Origin: Curvibacter sp.
GTDB taxonomy: Bacteria; Pseudomonadota; Gammaproteobacteria; Burkholderiales; Burkholderiaceae_C
Assembly: GCA_004293725.1 (NCBI GenBank)
Contig: REAW01000029.1
Coordinates: 1 to 55,586 of the forward strand
Length of the DNA stretch: 55,586 nucleotides
Direction: 5' to 3'
Every line of letters starts with the position of its first letter. The first letter of the stretch is position 1. The position numbers were made by a program, and so were the translations under genes. Positions 48,313 through 55,586 of this stretch are shown one piece after another. The notes under the pieces are model-generated. The model had not been told where the DNA came from. It saw only the letters and a list, made by a program, of their open reading frames with translations, and searched no databases.

Positions 48313-49200
48313 TCAGTGTTCCTCGGCGGGGGTATGTGGCAGCAAGCGGGTGCGTAGTACGGTGGCCAGCACGCCGCTGGCAACGATCACTGCTATGCCT
48401 AGCCAGCCGATCATCGGGATCTGGTCGCCGAACAGTGCCAGACTGAACACCGCGCCGAACACAATGCCCGAATACTGCATGCTGGCCACCACCAGCGTGG
48501 CGCCTTTGCGGTAGGCGCGGGTCATGCACCATTGGCCCATGGATGCGAGTACGCCGATGGGGATGACCCAGGCTGCATCCCGCCATGCGACCTCGCTCCA
48601 TGGCGTAAAGCCGGTGAATGCGATGCCTGCCGCGCCCACTACGGCGCTGCCCACAGAAAAATAAAACACGGTGCGTTCTTCGGGCTCGCCGGCCTTGCCC
48701 AGCGCCGTTACTTGCATGTAGGCCAATGCAGCGCCCAGGCCGGAGAGCAGGCCGATAAGGCCGGCAAACAACTGGTTTTGGTCGATCGTGGGGCGCAAGG
48801 TCATGACCACGCCCACAAAGCCCATCAGCACCGTGCCCAAGAGCACGCCCTGCGGTTGCTCTTTGCCGTAGAGCAGGGCGCCGCCCACTACAAACGCGGC
48901 CACCCACACGCCGCTCATGTAGTTCAGCGTCATGGCGGTTGCCAAGGGTAAATGGGCAATGGCATAAAACCAACTGCCCAGTGACACCACGCCAATGGTG
49001 CTGCGCCACACATGCATCATGGGCACGGGGGTGCGCAGGCTTGAACCGCTGGCCCGCACCACGATGCCCATGAACACAATGCTCACCAAGCCCCGGTAGA
49101 ACACCAGCTCAAAGGTGCCGAAGCTGTTGGAGGCGTACTTGATGCCCACCGCCATCAGCGCAAACCAGAACGAGGCCAGAACCATCCAGAGAGCTTGCAT
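48313..49200 (-). CDS. EamA/DMT-family transporter
   Basis: The 295-residue membrane protein has ten predicted helices in two EamA repeats. It starts MQALWMVLASFWFALMAVGI and has the typical pattern FELVFYRGLVSIVFMG, then LASMGQWCMTRAYRKG and MQYSGIVFGAVFSL. It may export amino acids or other small metabolites. It flanks the cassette array on the right and appears to be chromosomal backbone. Confidence 0.92.
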   Translation of the reverse strand: MQALWMVLASFWFALMAVGIKYASNSFGTFELVFYRGLVSIVFMGIVVRASGSSLRTPVPMMHVWRSTIGVVSLGSWFYAIAHLPLATAMTLNYMSGVWVAAFVVGGALLYGKEQPQGVLLGTVLMGFVGVVMTLRPTIDQNQLFAGLIGLLSGLGAALAYMQVTALGKAGEPEERTVFYFSVGSAVVGAAGIAFTGFTPWSEVAWRDAAWVIPIGVLASMGQWCMTRAYRKGATLVVASMQYSGIVFGAVFSLALFGDQIPMIGWLGIAVIVASGVLATVLRTRLLPHTPAEEH

Positions 49201-49213
49201 CGGTGTTTAACAG

Positions 49214-49270
49214 TCAAATAGGGTGCTAGCCCTCATGCATATTGCGCGAGCAGCTATTAAAACAATAGTG
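49214..49270 (+). repeat. Dispersed two-hairpin repeat, copy 9 (intergenic)
   Basis: Full-length copy: AGGG-TGCTAG-CCCT first hairpin, then the core TTGCGCGAGCAGCTATTAAA and closing ATAGT. It lies between the DMT transporter start and the Rieske oxygenase stop. Confidence 0.78.
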
Positions 49271-49278
49271 GTGTGGAC

Positions 49279-50454
49279 TCAGGCCGTCAGGCCAGAGAGG
49301 TCCACCTTGCCGCGGTACCACTCATGAAAGTGCTGCATGCCGTCTTCCATGGGGCTTTGGTAGGGGCCGACTTCGTTGTCGCCACGCGCATACAGGGCGC
49401 GGCGGCCGGCGTCCATGCGCTCGCCGATTTCGTCGTCTTCGATGCAGGTTTCCATGTAAGCGGCCTGTTGGGCTTCCACAAACTCGCGCTCAAAGGCGGC
49501 AATCTCTTCGGGGTAATAGAACTCCACCATGTTCATGGTTTTGTTCAGCCCCATGGGGAACAGGGTGGACACGGTCAGCACATGCGGGTACCACTCCACC
49601 ATGATGTGGGGGTAGTAGGTGAGCCAGATGGCGCCGTACTGCGGGGGCACGTTGTTGCGGTAGCCCAGCAGCGCCTTGTGCCAGCGCTCATAGGTGGGGC
49701 TGCCGGCCTTGCCCAGGCGGTTGGCCACCCCCACGGTTTGTACCGAGTAGTTGTCCTTGAATTCCCAGCGCAGGTCGTCACAGGTCACAAACTGGCCCAG
49801 CCCGGGGTGAAAGGGGCCTACGTGGTAGTCCTCCAGATATACCTCGATAAAGGTCTTCCAGTTGTAGTTGCATTCGTGCATCTCTACCTTGTCGAGCACA
49901 TAGCCTTCAAAGCTCAAGTCGGCACGCGGGCCCATATTGGCCAGTTGGGCAGCCACGTCCACACCGCCGTGGGCGCGGTCGTCTTCAAACAGCAGGCCGT
50001 TCCATTCCTGCAGCTTGTAGTTGTTGAGGTTCAGGCAGGGGTCGTGGGCGAAGTGGGGGGCGCCGATCAGCGTGCCGCTTTGGCTTCCGTTCTGCCCGGC
50101 GTGCGCGCCGCTGTAGGTCCAGCGGTGCAGCGGGCAGACGATGTTGCCGCTTTGCACCTGGCTGCCGCTGTGCGTGAGCGAGCCACGCCCTTTGAGCATG
50201 ATGGCCTGGCGGTGGCGGCAGACGTTGGAGATGAGTTCAATGCCACCGGCATTGCGCACCAGCGCGCGGCCCCCGTTTTCCTGGGGCAGGGCGTAGTAGT
50301 CCCCGACGTGGGGGACGCTCAAAGAGTGCCCCACATAGCGGGGCCCTTGCTGAAAGATACTTTGCATTTCAAGCGCGTAGAGCGCCGGGTCAAAGTAGCT
50401 CGAAACTGGTAGTTGGCTGTTCGCCTGCTGCAGTTGAAGACTTAAATCAGACAT
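49279..50454 (-). CDS. Rieske non-heme iron oxygenase, alpha subunit
   Basis: The 391-residue protein has a Rieske 2Fe-2S cluster motif (CRHRQ about 79, CPLHRW about 106). Its mononuclear iron site lies in VYLEDYHVGPFHPG (two His). This is the ring-hydroxylating oxygenase large-subunit architecture, here without a nearby beta subunit, ferredoxin or reductase gene. Single-component-type relatives act on carnitine/choline-like or aromatic substrates; the substrate is unknown. TACAAT at 50561-50556 (minus strand) may be its promoter. Confidence 0.9.
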   Translation of the reverse strand: MSDLSLQLQQANSQLPVSSYFDPALYALEMQSIFQQGPRYVGHSLSVPHVGDYYALPQENGGRALVRNAGGIELISNVCRHRQAIMLKGRGSLTHSGSQVQSGNIVCPLHRWTYSGAHAGQNGSQSGTLIGAPHFAHDPCLNLNNYKLQEWNGLLFEDDRAHGGVDVAAQLANMGPRADLSFEGYVLDKVEMHECNYNWKTFIEVYLEDYHVGPFHPGLGQFVTCDDLRWEFKDNYSVQTVGVANRLGKAGSPTYERWHKALLGYRNNVPPQYGAIWLTYYPHIMVEWYPHVLTVSTLFPMGLNKTMNMVEFYYPEEIAAFEREFVEAQQAAYMETCIEDDEIGERMDAGRRALYARGDNEVGPYQSPMEDGMQHFHEWYRGKVDLSGLTA

Positions 50455-50607
50455 GGGTGACCTGACCTAAAGACTCCCCACAGGGGGATGCACAAAGTGC
50501 GCGGTGAATGGGAGCCGGACAGCCCAGAAGCGGGTGGCCGGAAGCGGGAGGGGCGATTGTACCCGCAGCCCACCGGATGGAACGCCCAAAGCGCGCCGCC
50601 TAGGGCC

Positions 50608-50613
50608 TAAAAT
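50608..50613 (+). promoter_or_regulatory. -10 box of the xseB-ispA-dxs operon
   Basis: TAAAAT lies 28 bp before the xseB start. A convincing -35 was not found. Confidence 0.45.
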
Positions 50614-50641
50614 CGCGGTTTGCATTTTTTACCACCCGTCC

Positions 50642-50884
50642 ATGCCCAAGGCCAGCGCTTCGTCCCCCCCCACGCCCCCCACGCCCGCCAGCTATGAGGC
50701 TGCCATGCAGGAACTGGAAGGCCTGGTAGGTCGCCTGGAATCAGGTGAGCTGCCGCTGGACCAGTTACTGAGCGGTTACCAGCGTGGCGCGGAGCTGCTG
50801 CAATACTGCCGCGAACAATTACAGGCGGTCGAAGACCAAATCAAGGTGCTGGACGATGGCGCCCTCAAACCCTGGAAAGCCTGA
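50642..50884 (+). CDS. xseB: Exodeoxyribonuclease VII small subunit
   Basis: The 80-residue subunit of exonuclease VII shows [20 protein letters not shown] and the pattern [20 protein letters not shown], ending in EDQIKVLDD. Length fits the family. The ATG at 50642 is chosen over an upstream frame (50504) with no family resemblance. Its TGA overlaps the ATG of ispA by one base, so the two are coupled. Confidence 0.93.
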   Translation: MPKASASSPPTPPTPASYEAAMQELEGLVGRLESGELPLDQLLSGYQRGAELLQYCREQLQAVEDQIKVLDDGALKPWKA

Positions 50885-51837
50885 TGCTCGCCGCCGTTGC
50901 CCCCGTTGCCCTCGCCGCGTTTGACCTTGACAGTTGGAGCCGCGAGCGCCTCGACCAGGTTGAGCGCGCCCTGGAAACCTGGATCACCGCAGAAGCCCCC
51001 CAAGGCTTGGACCATGGGGCCCCTGCCGCCTTGGTAGAAGCCATGCGCTATTCGGTGCTGGATGGTGGCAAGCGCTTGCGGCCCTTGCTGGTGCTGGCGG
51101 CCCATGAAGCCGTAGCGACCCAGGGCCATGGCTGCCCCGAAGCCGCCCTGCGTGCGGCCTGCGCGGTAGAACTTATCCATGCGTACTCCTTGGTCCATGA
51201 CGACATGCCTTGCATGGACAACGACGTACTTCGCCGTGGCAAGCCAACGGTGCATGTGCAGTTTGGCGAGGCCAGTGCCTTGTTGGCTGGTGACGCTTTG
51301 CAAGCCCTGGCGTTTGAGTTTTTGACCCCCCAAGATGGCTCGGTGCCTTGCACCACGCAGGCCAAGCTGTGCGGCTTGTTGGCGCGCGCTGCGGGCAGCT
51401 CAGGCATGGCTGGGGGCCAGGCTATTGATCTGGCCAGTGTAGGCCTGCCACTCACCGAAAACCAACTGCGCGAGATGCACCAGCTCAAGACCGGTGCGCT
51501 GCTGCAAGGCAGCGTGGTGATGGGCGCCCACTGCGCCGAACCCGGTGCCCAGGCGCTGGCGGCTCTGGACGCCTATGGCGCGGCCATTGGCCTGGCGTTT
51601 CAGGTGGTTGACGACATTCTGGATGTGACGGCAGACTCAGCCACACTGGGCAAGACCGCAGGCAAAGATGCCGACAATGACAAGCCTACCTATGTGTCCC
51701 TGATGGGGCTGGACGCCAGCCGACGTTACGCAGCAGAGCTGCTAGAACAAGCCTTGGACGCCTTGCAGGCCAGTGGCTTGGCCGATACCCGTGCCCTGCA
51801 GGCGCTTGCCGGCATGGTAGTGCACCGCGCAAGTTAG
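50884..51837 (+). CDS. ispA: Farnesyl diphosphate synthase (polyprenyl synthetase)
   Basis: The 317-residue prenyltransferase condenses dimethylallyl and isopentenyl diphosphate. The first Asp-rich motif is VHDDMPCMDND (about 106) and the second FQVVDDILD (about 244). GGKRLRPLLVLAAHEA and GGQAIDLASVG are also family segments. It sits between xseB and dxs, so precursor supply (Dxs) and chain elongation (IspA) are encoded together. Confidence 0.95.
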   Translation: MLAAVAPVALAAFDLDSWSRERLDQVERALETWITAEAPQGLDHGAPAALVEAMRYSVLDGGKRLRPLLVLAAHEAVATQGHGCPEAALRAACAVELIHAYSLVHDDMPCMDNDVLRRGKPTVHVQFGEASALLAGDALQALAFEFLTPQDGSVPCTTQAKLCGLLARAAGSSGMAGGQAIDLASVGLPLTENQLREMHQLKTGALLQGSVVMGAHCAEPGAQALAALDAYGAAIGLAFQVVDDILDVTADSATLGKTAGKDADNDKPTYVSLMGLDASRRYAAELLEQALDALQASGLADTRALQALAGMVVHRAS

Positions 51838-51847
51838 GCGTTACGTG

Positions 51848-51905
51848 CAAAATAGGCCCCTGGCTCCCGAATAATATGCGCAAGCAGCTACTAAAAAGAT
51901 AGCAA
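51848..51905 (+). repeat. Dispersed two-hairpin repeat, copy 10 (dxs leader)
   Basis: Reference copy: the core TGCGCAAGCAGCTACTAAAA then AGATAGCAA, preceded by a weak first hairpin. Its last base adjoins the dxs ATG at 51906. Confidence 0.78.
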
Positions 51906-53801
51906 ATGCCAACCACTAACATGAACCCTTCGTCCTTGTTGTCCACCATAGACGACCCCGTGGCATTGCGCCAGTTGCCGCGCACGCAGTTGCGCGCCTT
52001 GGCCGACGAGCTGCGCACCTACTTGCTCCACAGTGTGGCCAAAACTGGCGGGCACCTGAGCTCCAATTTGGGGACGGTAGAGCTAACGGTGGCGCTGCAC
52101 TATGTGTTCAACACCCCGGAAGACCGTGTGGTCTGGGACGTGGGCCACCAGACCTACCCGCACAAAATTTTGACCGGGCGGCGCGACCGCATGCACAGCC
52201 TGCGCCAATTCGGTGGCCTGTCCGGCTTCCCGCGCCGGGACGAGAGTGAATACGACACCTTTGGCACGGCGCACTCCAGCACCTCCATTTCGGCAGCGCT
52301 AGGTATGGCGCTGGCGGCCCGCATCAAGGGCGAAGACCGCTATTCGGTGGCCGTGATTGGTGACGGCGCCATGACCGCCGGCATGGCGTTTGAAGCGCTC
52401 AACAATGCGGGCGTAGAAGACTGCAAGTTGCTGGTCATCCTCAACGATAACGACATGTCTATCAGCCCGCCTGTGGGGGCGCTGAACCGCTACTTGGCGC
52501 AGTTGATGAGCGGCCAGTTTTATGCCGCCGCGAAGAACGTGGGCAAGAGCGTACTGAAGGGTGCACCACCCCTGTTTGCCCTGGCCAAGCGTATTGAAGA
52601 GCAGGCCAAAGGCATGGTGGTGCCCGCTACGTTGTTTGAAAAATTTGGCTTCAACTACATCGGCCCCATTGACGGCCATGACCTCGATTCGTTGATTCCC
52701 ACGCTGGAGAACATCAAGCACCTGAAGGGTCCGCAATTTCTGCACGTGGTCACCAAAAAAGGCCAAGGCTACCGGCTGGCGGAGGCCGACCCCGTGGCCT
52801 ACCACGGCCCTGGCAAGTTTGATCCTGCTGTCGGATTGGTCAAGTCCACCGTGGTGGCCAAAGCCACCTTCACCCAGGTGTTTGGCCAGTGGCTGTGCGA
52901 CATGGCTGCCGCCGATCCGCGCCTGGTGGGTATCACTCCTGCGATGCGCGAAGGCTCTGGGATGGTGGAGTTTGAAAAGCGCTTCCCGGCGCGTTACTTC
53001 GATGTAGGCATCGCCGAACAACATGCCGTCACCTTTGCCGGTGGCATGGCCTGCGAAGGCCTCAAGCCTGTGGTGGCCATTTATTCCACCTTCTTGCAGC
53101 GTGCCTATGACCAACTGATCCACGATGTTGCGCTGCAAAACTTGCCCGTCGTGTTTGCTTTGGACCGGGCTGGCCTGGTGGGCGCTGATGGCGCCACCCA
53201 CGCAGGTGCCTATGACATCCCCTATTTGCGCTGCATCCCCAACGTCAGCATTGCCTGCCCCGCAGATGAAAACGAATGCCGGCAACTCCTCAGCACGGCG
53301 TTCGCGCAGCATCACCCGGTGGCGGTGCGTTACCCGCGCGGCAGTGGTGCCGGGGTTGCCGTGCAAGCCAGCCTGGAAGGGCTGCCGTTTGGCAAGGGCG
53401 AAATTCGCCGCCAGGGCCAGGGTATTGCCATTTTGGCCTTTGGCACCCTGTTGTATCCGTCTATGGTGGCCGCCCAAGCGCTGGGCGCTACCGTGGTCAA
53501 CATGCGCTGGGCCAAGCCACTGGACACCGAGCTGCTGCTTCAGGTGGCCAGCAACCACCAAGCGCTGGTGACTGTGGAAGAAGGCGCCGTAATGGGCGGC
53601 GCCGGCAGCGCTGTGCTTGAGGCGTTGCAAGCCGCAAGGCTAGAGCGACCAGTACTCCAATTGGGCTTGGACGACAGCTTCACCGAGCACGGAGACCCTG
53701 CGCACTTGCTGCAACTGCAGGGGCTGGACGCTACCGGTATTCAAGCGTCCATCACGCAGCGTTTTGCAGCGTTGCTGGCGCCTGCTGCGCGCGCCGCGTA
53801 A
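51906..53801 (+). CDS. dxs: 1-deoxy-D-xylulose-5-phosphate synthase
   Basis: The 631-residue thiamine-diphosphate enzyme catalyses the first step of the MEP isoprenoid pathway. It shows [20 protein letters not shown], the TPP motif [19 protein letters not shown] (about 152-170), the glutamate in [17 protein letters not shown] (about 366) and the C-terminal transketolase domain. The intergenic stretch from ispA is mostly repeat copy 10, and no Shine-Dalgarno is seen before the ATG at 51906. An ATG at 51921 is an alternative start. Confidence 0.97.
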   Translation: MPTTNMNPSSLLSTIDDPVALRQLPRTQLRALADELRTYLLHSVAKTGGHLSSNLGTVELTVALHYVFNTPEDRVVWDVGHQTYPHKILTGRRDRMHSLRQFGGLSGFPRRDESEYDTFGTAHSSTSISAALGMALAARIKGEDRYSVAVIGDGAMTAGMAFEALNNAGVEDCKLLVILNDNDMSISPPVGALNRYLAQLMSGQFYAAAKNVGKSVLKGAPPLFALAKRIEEQAKGMVVPATLFEKFGFNYIGPIDGHDLDSLIPTLENIKHLKGPQFLHVVTKKGQGYRLAEADPVAYHGPGKFDPAVGLVKSTVVAKATFTQVFGQWLCDMAAADPRLVGITPAMREGSGMVEFEKRFPARYFDVGIAEQHAVTFAGGMACEGLKPVVAIYSTFLQRAYDQLIHDVALQNLPVVFALDRAGLVGADGATHAGAYDIPYLRCIPNVSIACPADENECRQLLSTAFAQHHPVAVRYPRGSGAGVAVQASLEGLPFGKGEIRRQGQGIAILAFGTLLYPSMVAAQALGATVVNMRWAKPLDTELLLQVASNHQALVTVEEGAVMGGAGSAVLEALQAARLERPVLQLGLDDSFTEHGDPAHLLQLQGLDATGIQASITQRFAALLAPAARAA

Positions 53802-54005
53802 GCCGCAAGTCACGTAGACGCAGGCCAACTCAACGGCTTGCTTGCAGAATCCTGAATGCTATCCCCCGTAGCAGCGATGCCGAGGGAAAACCCCCACAAA
53901 ACGGCTGCGCCGCGTTCCTACAATCGCGCTTGACTATCGAAGTCCTTGCGGCTGGGGAAAGCTCGATCGCAAGATGGTTACAACACAATTACCGGAGTAC
54001 ATCGA

Positions 54006-55088
54006 ATGGATCGTCGTTCAATTATCAAAAACGCTGGTATCGCTGGCGTTCTAGCTGCGGGTGCTGCACCTGCCGTACATGCCCAGGAAACCATTCGCTG
54101 GCGCCTGGCCTCCAGTTTCCCGAAGGCGCTGGATACCATTTACGGAGCTGCTGAAACTTTTTCGAAGAAGGTCAGCGAAATGTCTGGCGGCAAGTTCCAG
54201 ATTTCGGTGCATCCGGGCGGCGAGTTGATGCCCCCTATTGCCGGCATGGTGGAAAACATTCAAAAGGGCACCACCGAAATGGTGCACACCGCGCCATATT
54301 ACTTTTTCGGTGTGAATGATGCCTTCGCACTGGGCTGCGCCATCCCGTTTGGTCTGAACAGCCGCCAGATGACGGCCTGGATGTTCGAAGGTAACGGCCT
54401 GACGCTTATGCGTGAGTTTTATGCCAAGTACAACATCATCAATTTCCCGATGGGCAACACCGGTGCACAGATGGGTGGCTGGTACCGCAAGGAAATCAAA
54501 TCCAAGGAAGACTTCAAGGGCCTCAAGTTCCGTGCTGGCGGTTTTGCCGGCAAGGTCCTCAGCCGCATGGGCGTGGTTCCGCAAAACATTCCTGGCGGAG
54601 AAATTTACCAGGCGCTTGAAAAAGGAACTATCGACGCAGCCGAGTGGGTCGGGCCATACGACGATCAGAAGCTGGGCTTCAACAAAGTAGCTCCCTTCTA
54701 CTACTACCCCGGCTGGTGGGAAGGCGGCCCGCAGCTCGATGCCTTTGTGAACCGCGATGCCTACAACAAGCTCTCTAACGAGAACAAGGCCATCCTGGAG
54801 TCCGCTTCGGCGTATGCGCACGTGGACATGCAAGCCAAATACGATGGACGCAACCCCGCTGCACTCAAGTCGCTGGTGGCCTCCAAGGTCAAGGTGTTGC
54901 CGTTCCCCAAAGATGTCATGGACGAGGCCTTCAAACAGGCTACCGGTCTGTACGCCGAAATGAGCGCAAGCAACCCAGACTGGAAAAAGATCTACGACGA
55001 CTGGTCCGTGTTCCGTCGCGACCAGAACCTGTGGTTCCGCTTTACAGAAATGCGTTTCGATCAGTTCATGCAAGCCCAGAAACTGTAA
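54006..55088 (+). CDS. TRAP transporter substrate-binding protein (DctP family)
   Basis: The 360-residue periplasmic protein has a twin-arginine leader (MDRRSIIKNAGIAGVLAAGA, cleaved near VHA/QE). The DctP pattern is TIRWRLASSFPKALDTIYGA, then KFRAGGFAGKVLSRMGVVPQ and EKGTIDAAEWVGPYDDQKLG. This branch commonly binds 2-oxo acids. No dctQ or dctM genes are in the window, so it may serve a distant permease. TACAAT at 53919-53924 may be its promoter. GGAG precedes the ATG, which I prefer over a longer frame from 53946. Confidence 0.92.
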   Translation: MDRRSIIKNAGIAGVLAAGAAPAVHAQETIRWRLASSFPKALDTIYGAAETFSKKVSEMSGGKFQISVHPGGELMPPIAGMVENIQKGTTEMVHTAPYYFFGVNDAFALGCAIPFGLNSRQMTAWMFEGNGLTLMREFYAKYNIINFPMGNTGAQMGGWYRKEIKSKEDFKGLKFRAGGFAGKVLSRMGVVPQNIPGGEIYQALEKGTIDAAEWVGPYDDQKLGFNKVAPFYYYPGWWEGGPQLDAFVNRDAYNKLSNENKAILESASAYAHVDMQAKYDGRNPAALKSLVASKVKVLPFPKDVMDEAFKQATGLYAEMSASNPDWKKIYDDWSVFRRDQNLWFRFTEMRFDQFMQAQKL

Positions 55089-55110
55089 TTGCCTAGGTTG
55101 CGATGAAATA

Positions 55111-55138
55111 AAAGGCCCCGCTCTGCGGGGCCTTTTTT
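55111..55138. terminator. Bidirectional terminator between dctP and the mrp operon
   Basis: AAAGGCCCCGC and GCGGGGCCTTT form an 11-bp stem with a 3-nt loop and T-runs on both strands. Confidence 0.93.
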
Positions 55139-55156
55139 CTGTGTGGTTTGAGCAGC

Positions 55157-55534
55157 CTATTGAGCTGGTCCTTCTGGACTTGAGGCCTTTCCCGGCTCTG
55201 GTACCAAGCCCTCGGGCTCCTTCGCGAGCGAAGGGAGCCGCAAATGCAAAGCCGCCTGGGCCAGCAGATTCGCTGACACCGGTGCAGTGACGAAAACAAA
55301 GAGCGTGATCAGCAGCTCAGCGACGCCAAACCGCCCTTGGGACCAGCCCAACAGCAGTGAAGCCAGCAGCACGCCGCCTACGCCCAAGGTGGAAGACTTG
55401 GTAGGCGCATGCAGCCGCATGTAAAAGTCGGGCAGGCGTACCATGCCGATGGCTCCGACTAGCAGGAAAAAAGCGCCAATCACAATAAGTGCAGCAGCGG
55501 TCCATTCAATGACAAAGTTCAAGTTTTCCATCAT
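55157..55534 (-). CDS. mrpG: Mrp-type Na+/H+ antiporter subunit G
   Basis: The 125-residue membrane protein has three helices. The family segments are AAALIVIGAFFLLVGAIGMV, RLPDFYMRLHAPTKSSTLGV and LFVFVTAPVSANLLAQAA. It is the last subunit of a multi-subunit cation antiporter. ATG codons at 55534 and 55531 are both possible; GGAG at the end of mrpF is better spaced for 55531. The C-terminal tail (about 100-125) is polar and poorly conserved. Confidence 0.92.
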   Translation of the reverse strand: MMENLNFVIEWTAAALIVIGAFFLLVGAIGMVRLPDFYMRLHAPTKSSTLGVGGVLLASLLLGWSQGRFGVAELLITLFVFVTAPVSANLLAQAALHLRLPSLAKEPEGLVPEPGKASSPEGPAQ

Positions 55535-55535
55535 G

Positions 55536-55586
55536 TCACTCCACAACGTCGCCACGGCTGAGGTAGCGCGCCAGTGCCACCGTGCC
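55536..55586 (-). CDS. mrpF: C-terminal end of Mrp antiporter subunit F (partial)
   Basis: The last 16 codons at the window edge encode GTVALARYLSRGDVVE followed by TGA. This matches the usual MrpF C-terminus, and it directly precedes mrpG with a 1-bp gap (TGA-C-ATG). Confidence 0.75.
   Translation of the reverse strand, partial: GTVALARYLSRGDVVE

Noticed and set aside
1..55586. CRISPR array, tRNA/rRNA genes, prophage or plasmid replication genes
   Set aside because: No regularly spaced identical repeats, no cloverleaf-like segments, and no phage structural or replication proteins were seen on reading both strands.

Overview
The window is 55.6 kb of high-GC, gene-dense bacterial chromosome. 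Gene order and protein sequences (acnB; rpsP-rimM-trmD-rplS; a CobD/CbiB-like protein next to rsgA-phhB-M48 peptidase-orn; polA opposite a ThrB of the aminoglycoside-phosphotransferase fold; xseB-ispA-dxs; TRAP-type DctP) point to a betaproteobacterium, most likely Comamonadaceae (Rhodoferax/Polaromonas-like). The genus cannot be fixed from sequence reading alone. No rRNA, tRNA, CRISPR array or prophage was seen.

Layout. 1-2.7 kb: acnB. 3.1-4.1 kb: a small membrane protein and a GNAT enzyme. 4.1-6.4 kb: the ribosomal-protein/tRNA-modification operon, with a structured leader and a strong rpsP-rimM intercistronic hairpin. 6.4-11.2 kb: Nudix, CobD-like, rsgA, phhB, M48 peptidase, orn. 11.2-15.5 kb: DEAD-box helicase with RGD-type tail repeats, a hydroxyacid dehydrogenase, and guaC with an intrinsic terminator in its leader. 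15.6-18.4 kb: a UvrD helicase whose C-terminal domain is out of frame, then a small monooxygenase-like protein. 18.5-21.9 kb: an orphan CzcI-like protein and a tight lspA-dsbB-dsbA-L,D-transpeptidase cluster. 22.1-30.4 kb: phoX with a Pho box, TPR protein, the overlapping thrB/membrane protein/FecR operon, polA. 30.4-34.5 kb: chemoreceptor, dienelactone hydrolase, ZIP transporter. 34.5-41.1 kb: a TetR-controlled tripartite RND efflux operon. 41.1-44.2 kb: sensor kinase and sulfurtransferase. 44.7-48.25 kb: an array of small gene cassettes with attC-like sites and no integrase in the window, interrupted by an insertion sequence at an attC core. 48.3-55.6 kb: DMT transporter, Rieske oxygenase, xseB-ispA-dxs (isoprenoid precursors), DctP, and the edge of an Mrp antiporter operon.

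Two signals stand out. The first is the cassette array: five co-oriented small genes, each stop codon in or next to an attC-like R'' box, with an IS inserted exactly at a GTTAGGC core. The second is a dispersed two-hairpin repeat of about 58 bp with ten recognisable copies. Five or six lie between genes. Four have become coding sequence (phhB, polA, the efflux outer-membrane gene and the efflux adaptor gene), and one of those also supplies a stop codon and the next gene's ribosome-binding site.

A further pattern is a set of genes whose apparent -10 hexamer ends exactly 6 nt before the start codon with no Shine-Dalgarno sequence, as expected for leaderless mRNAs.
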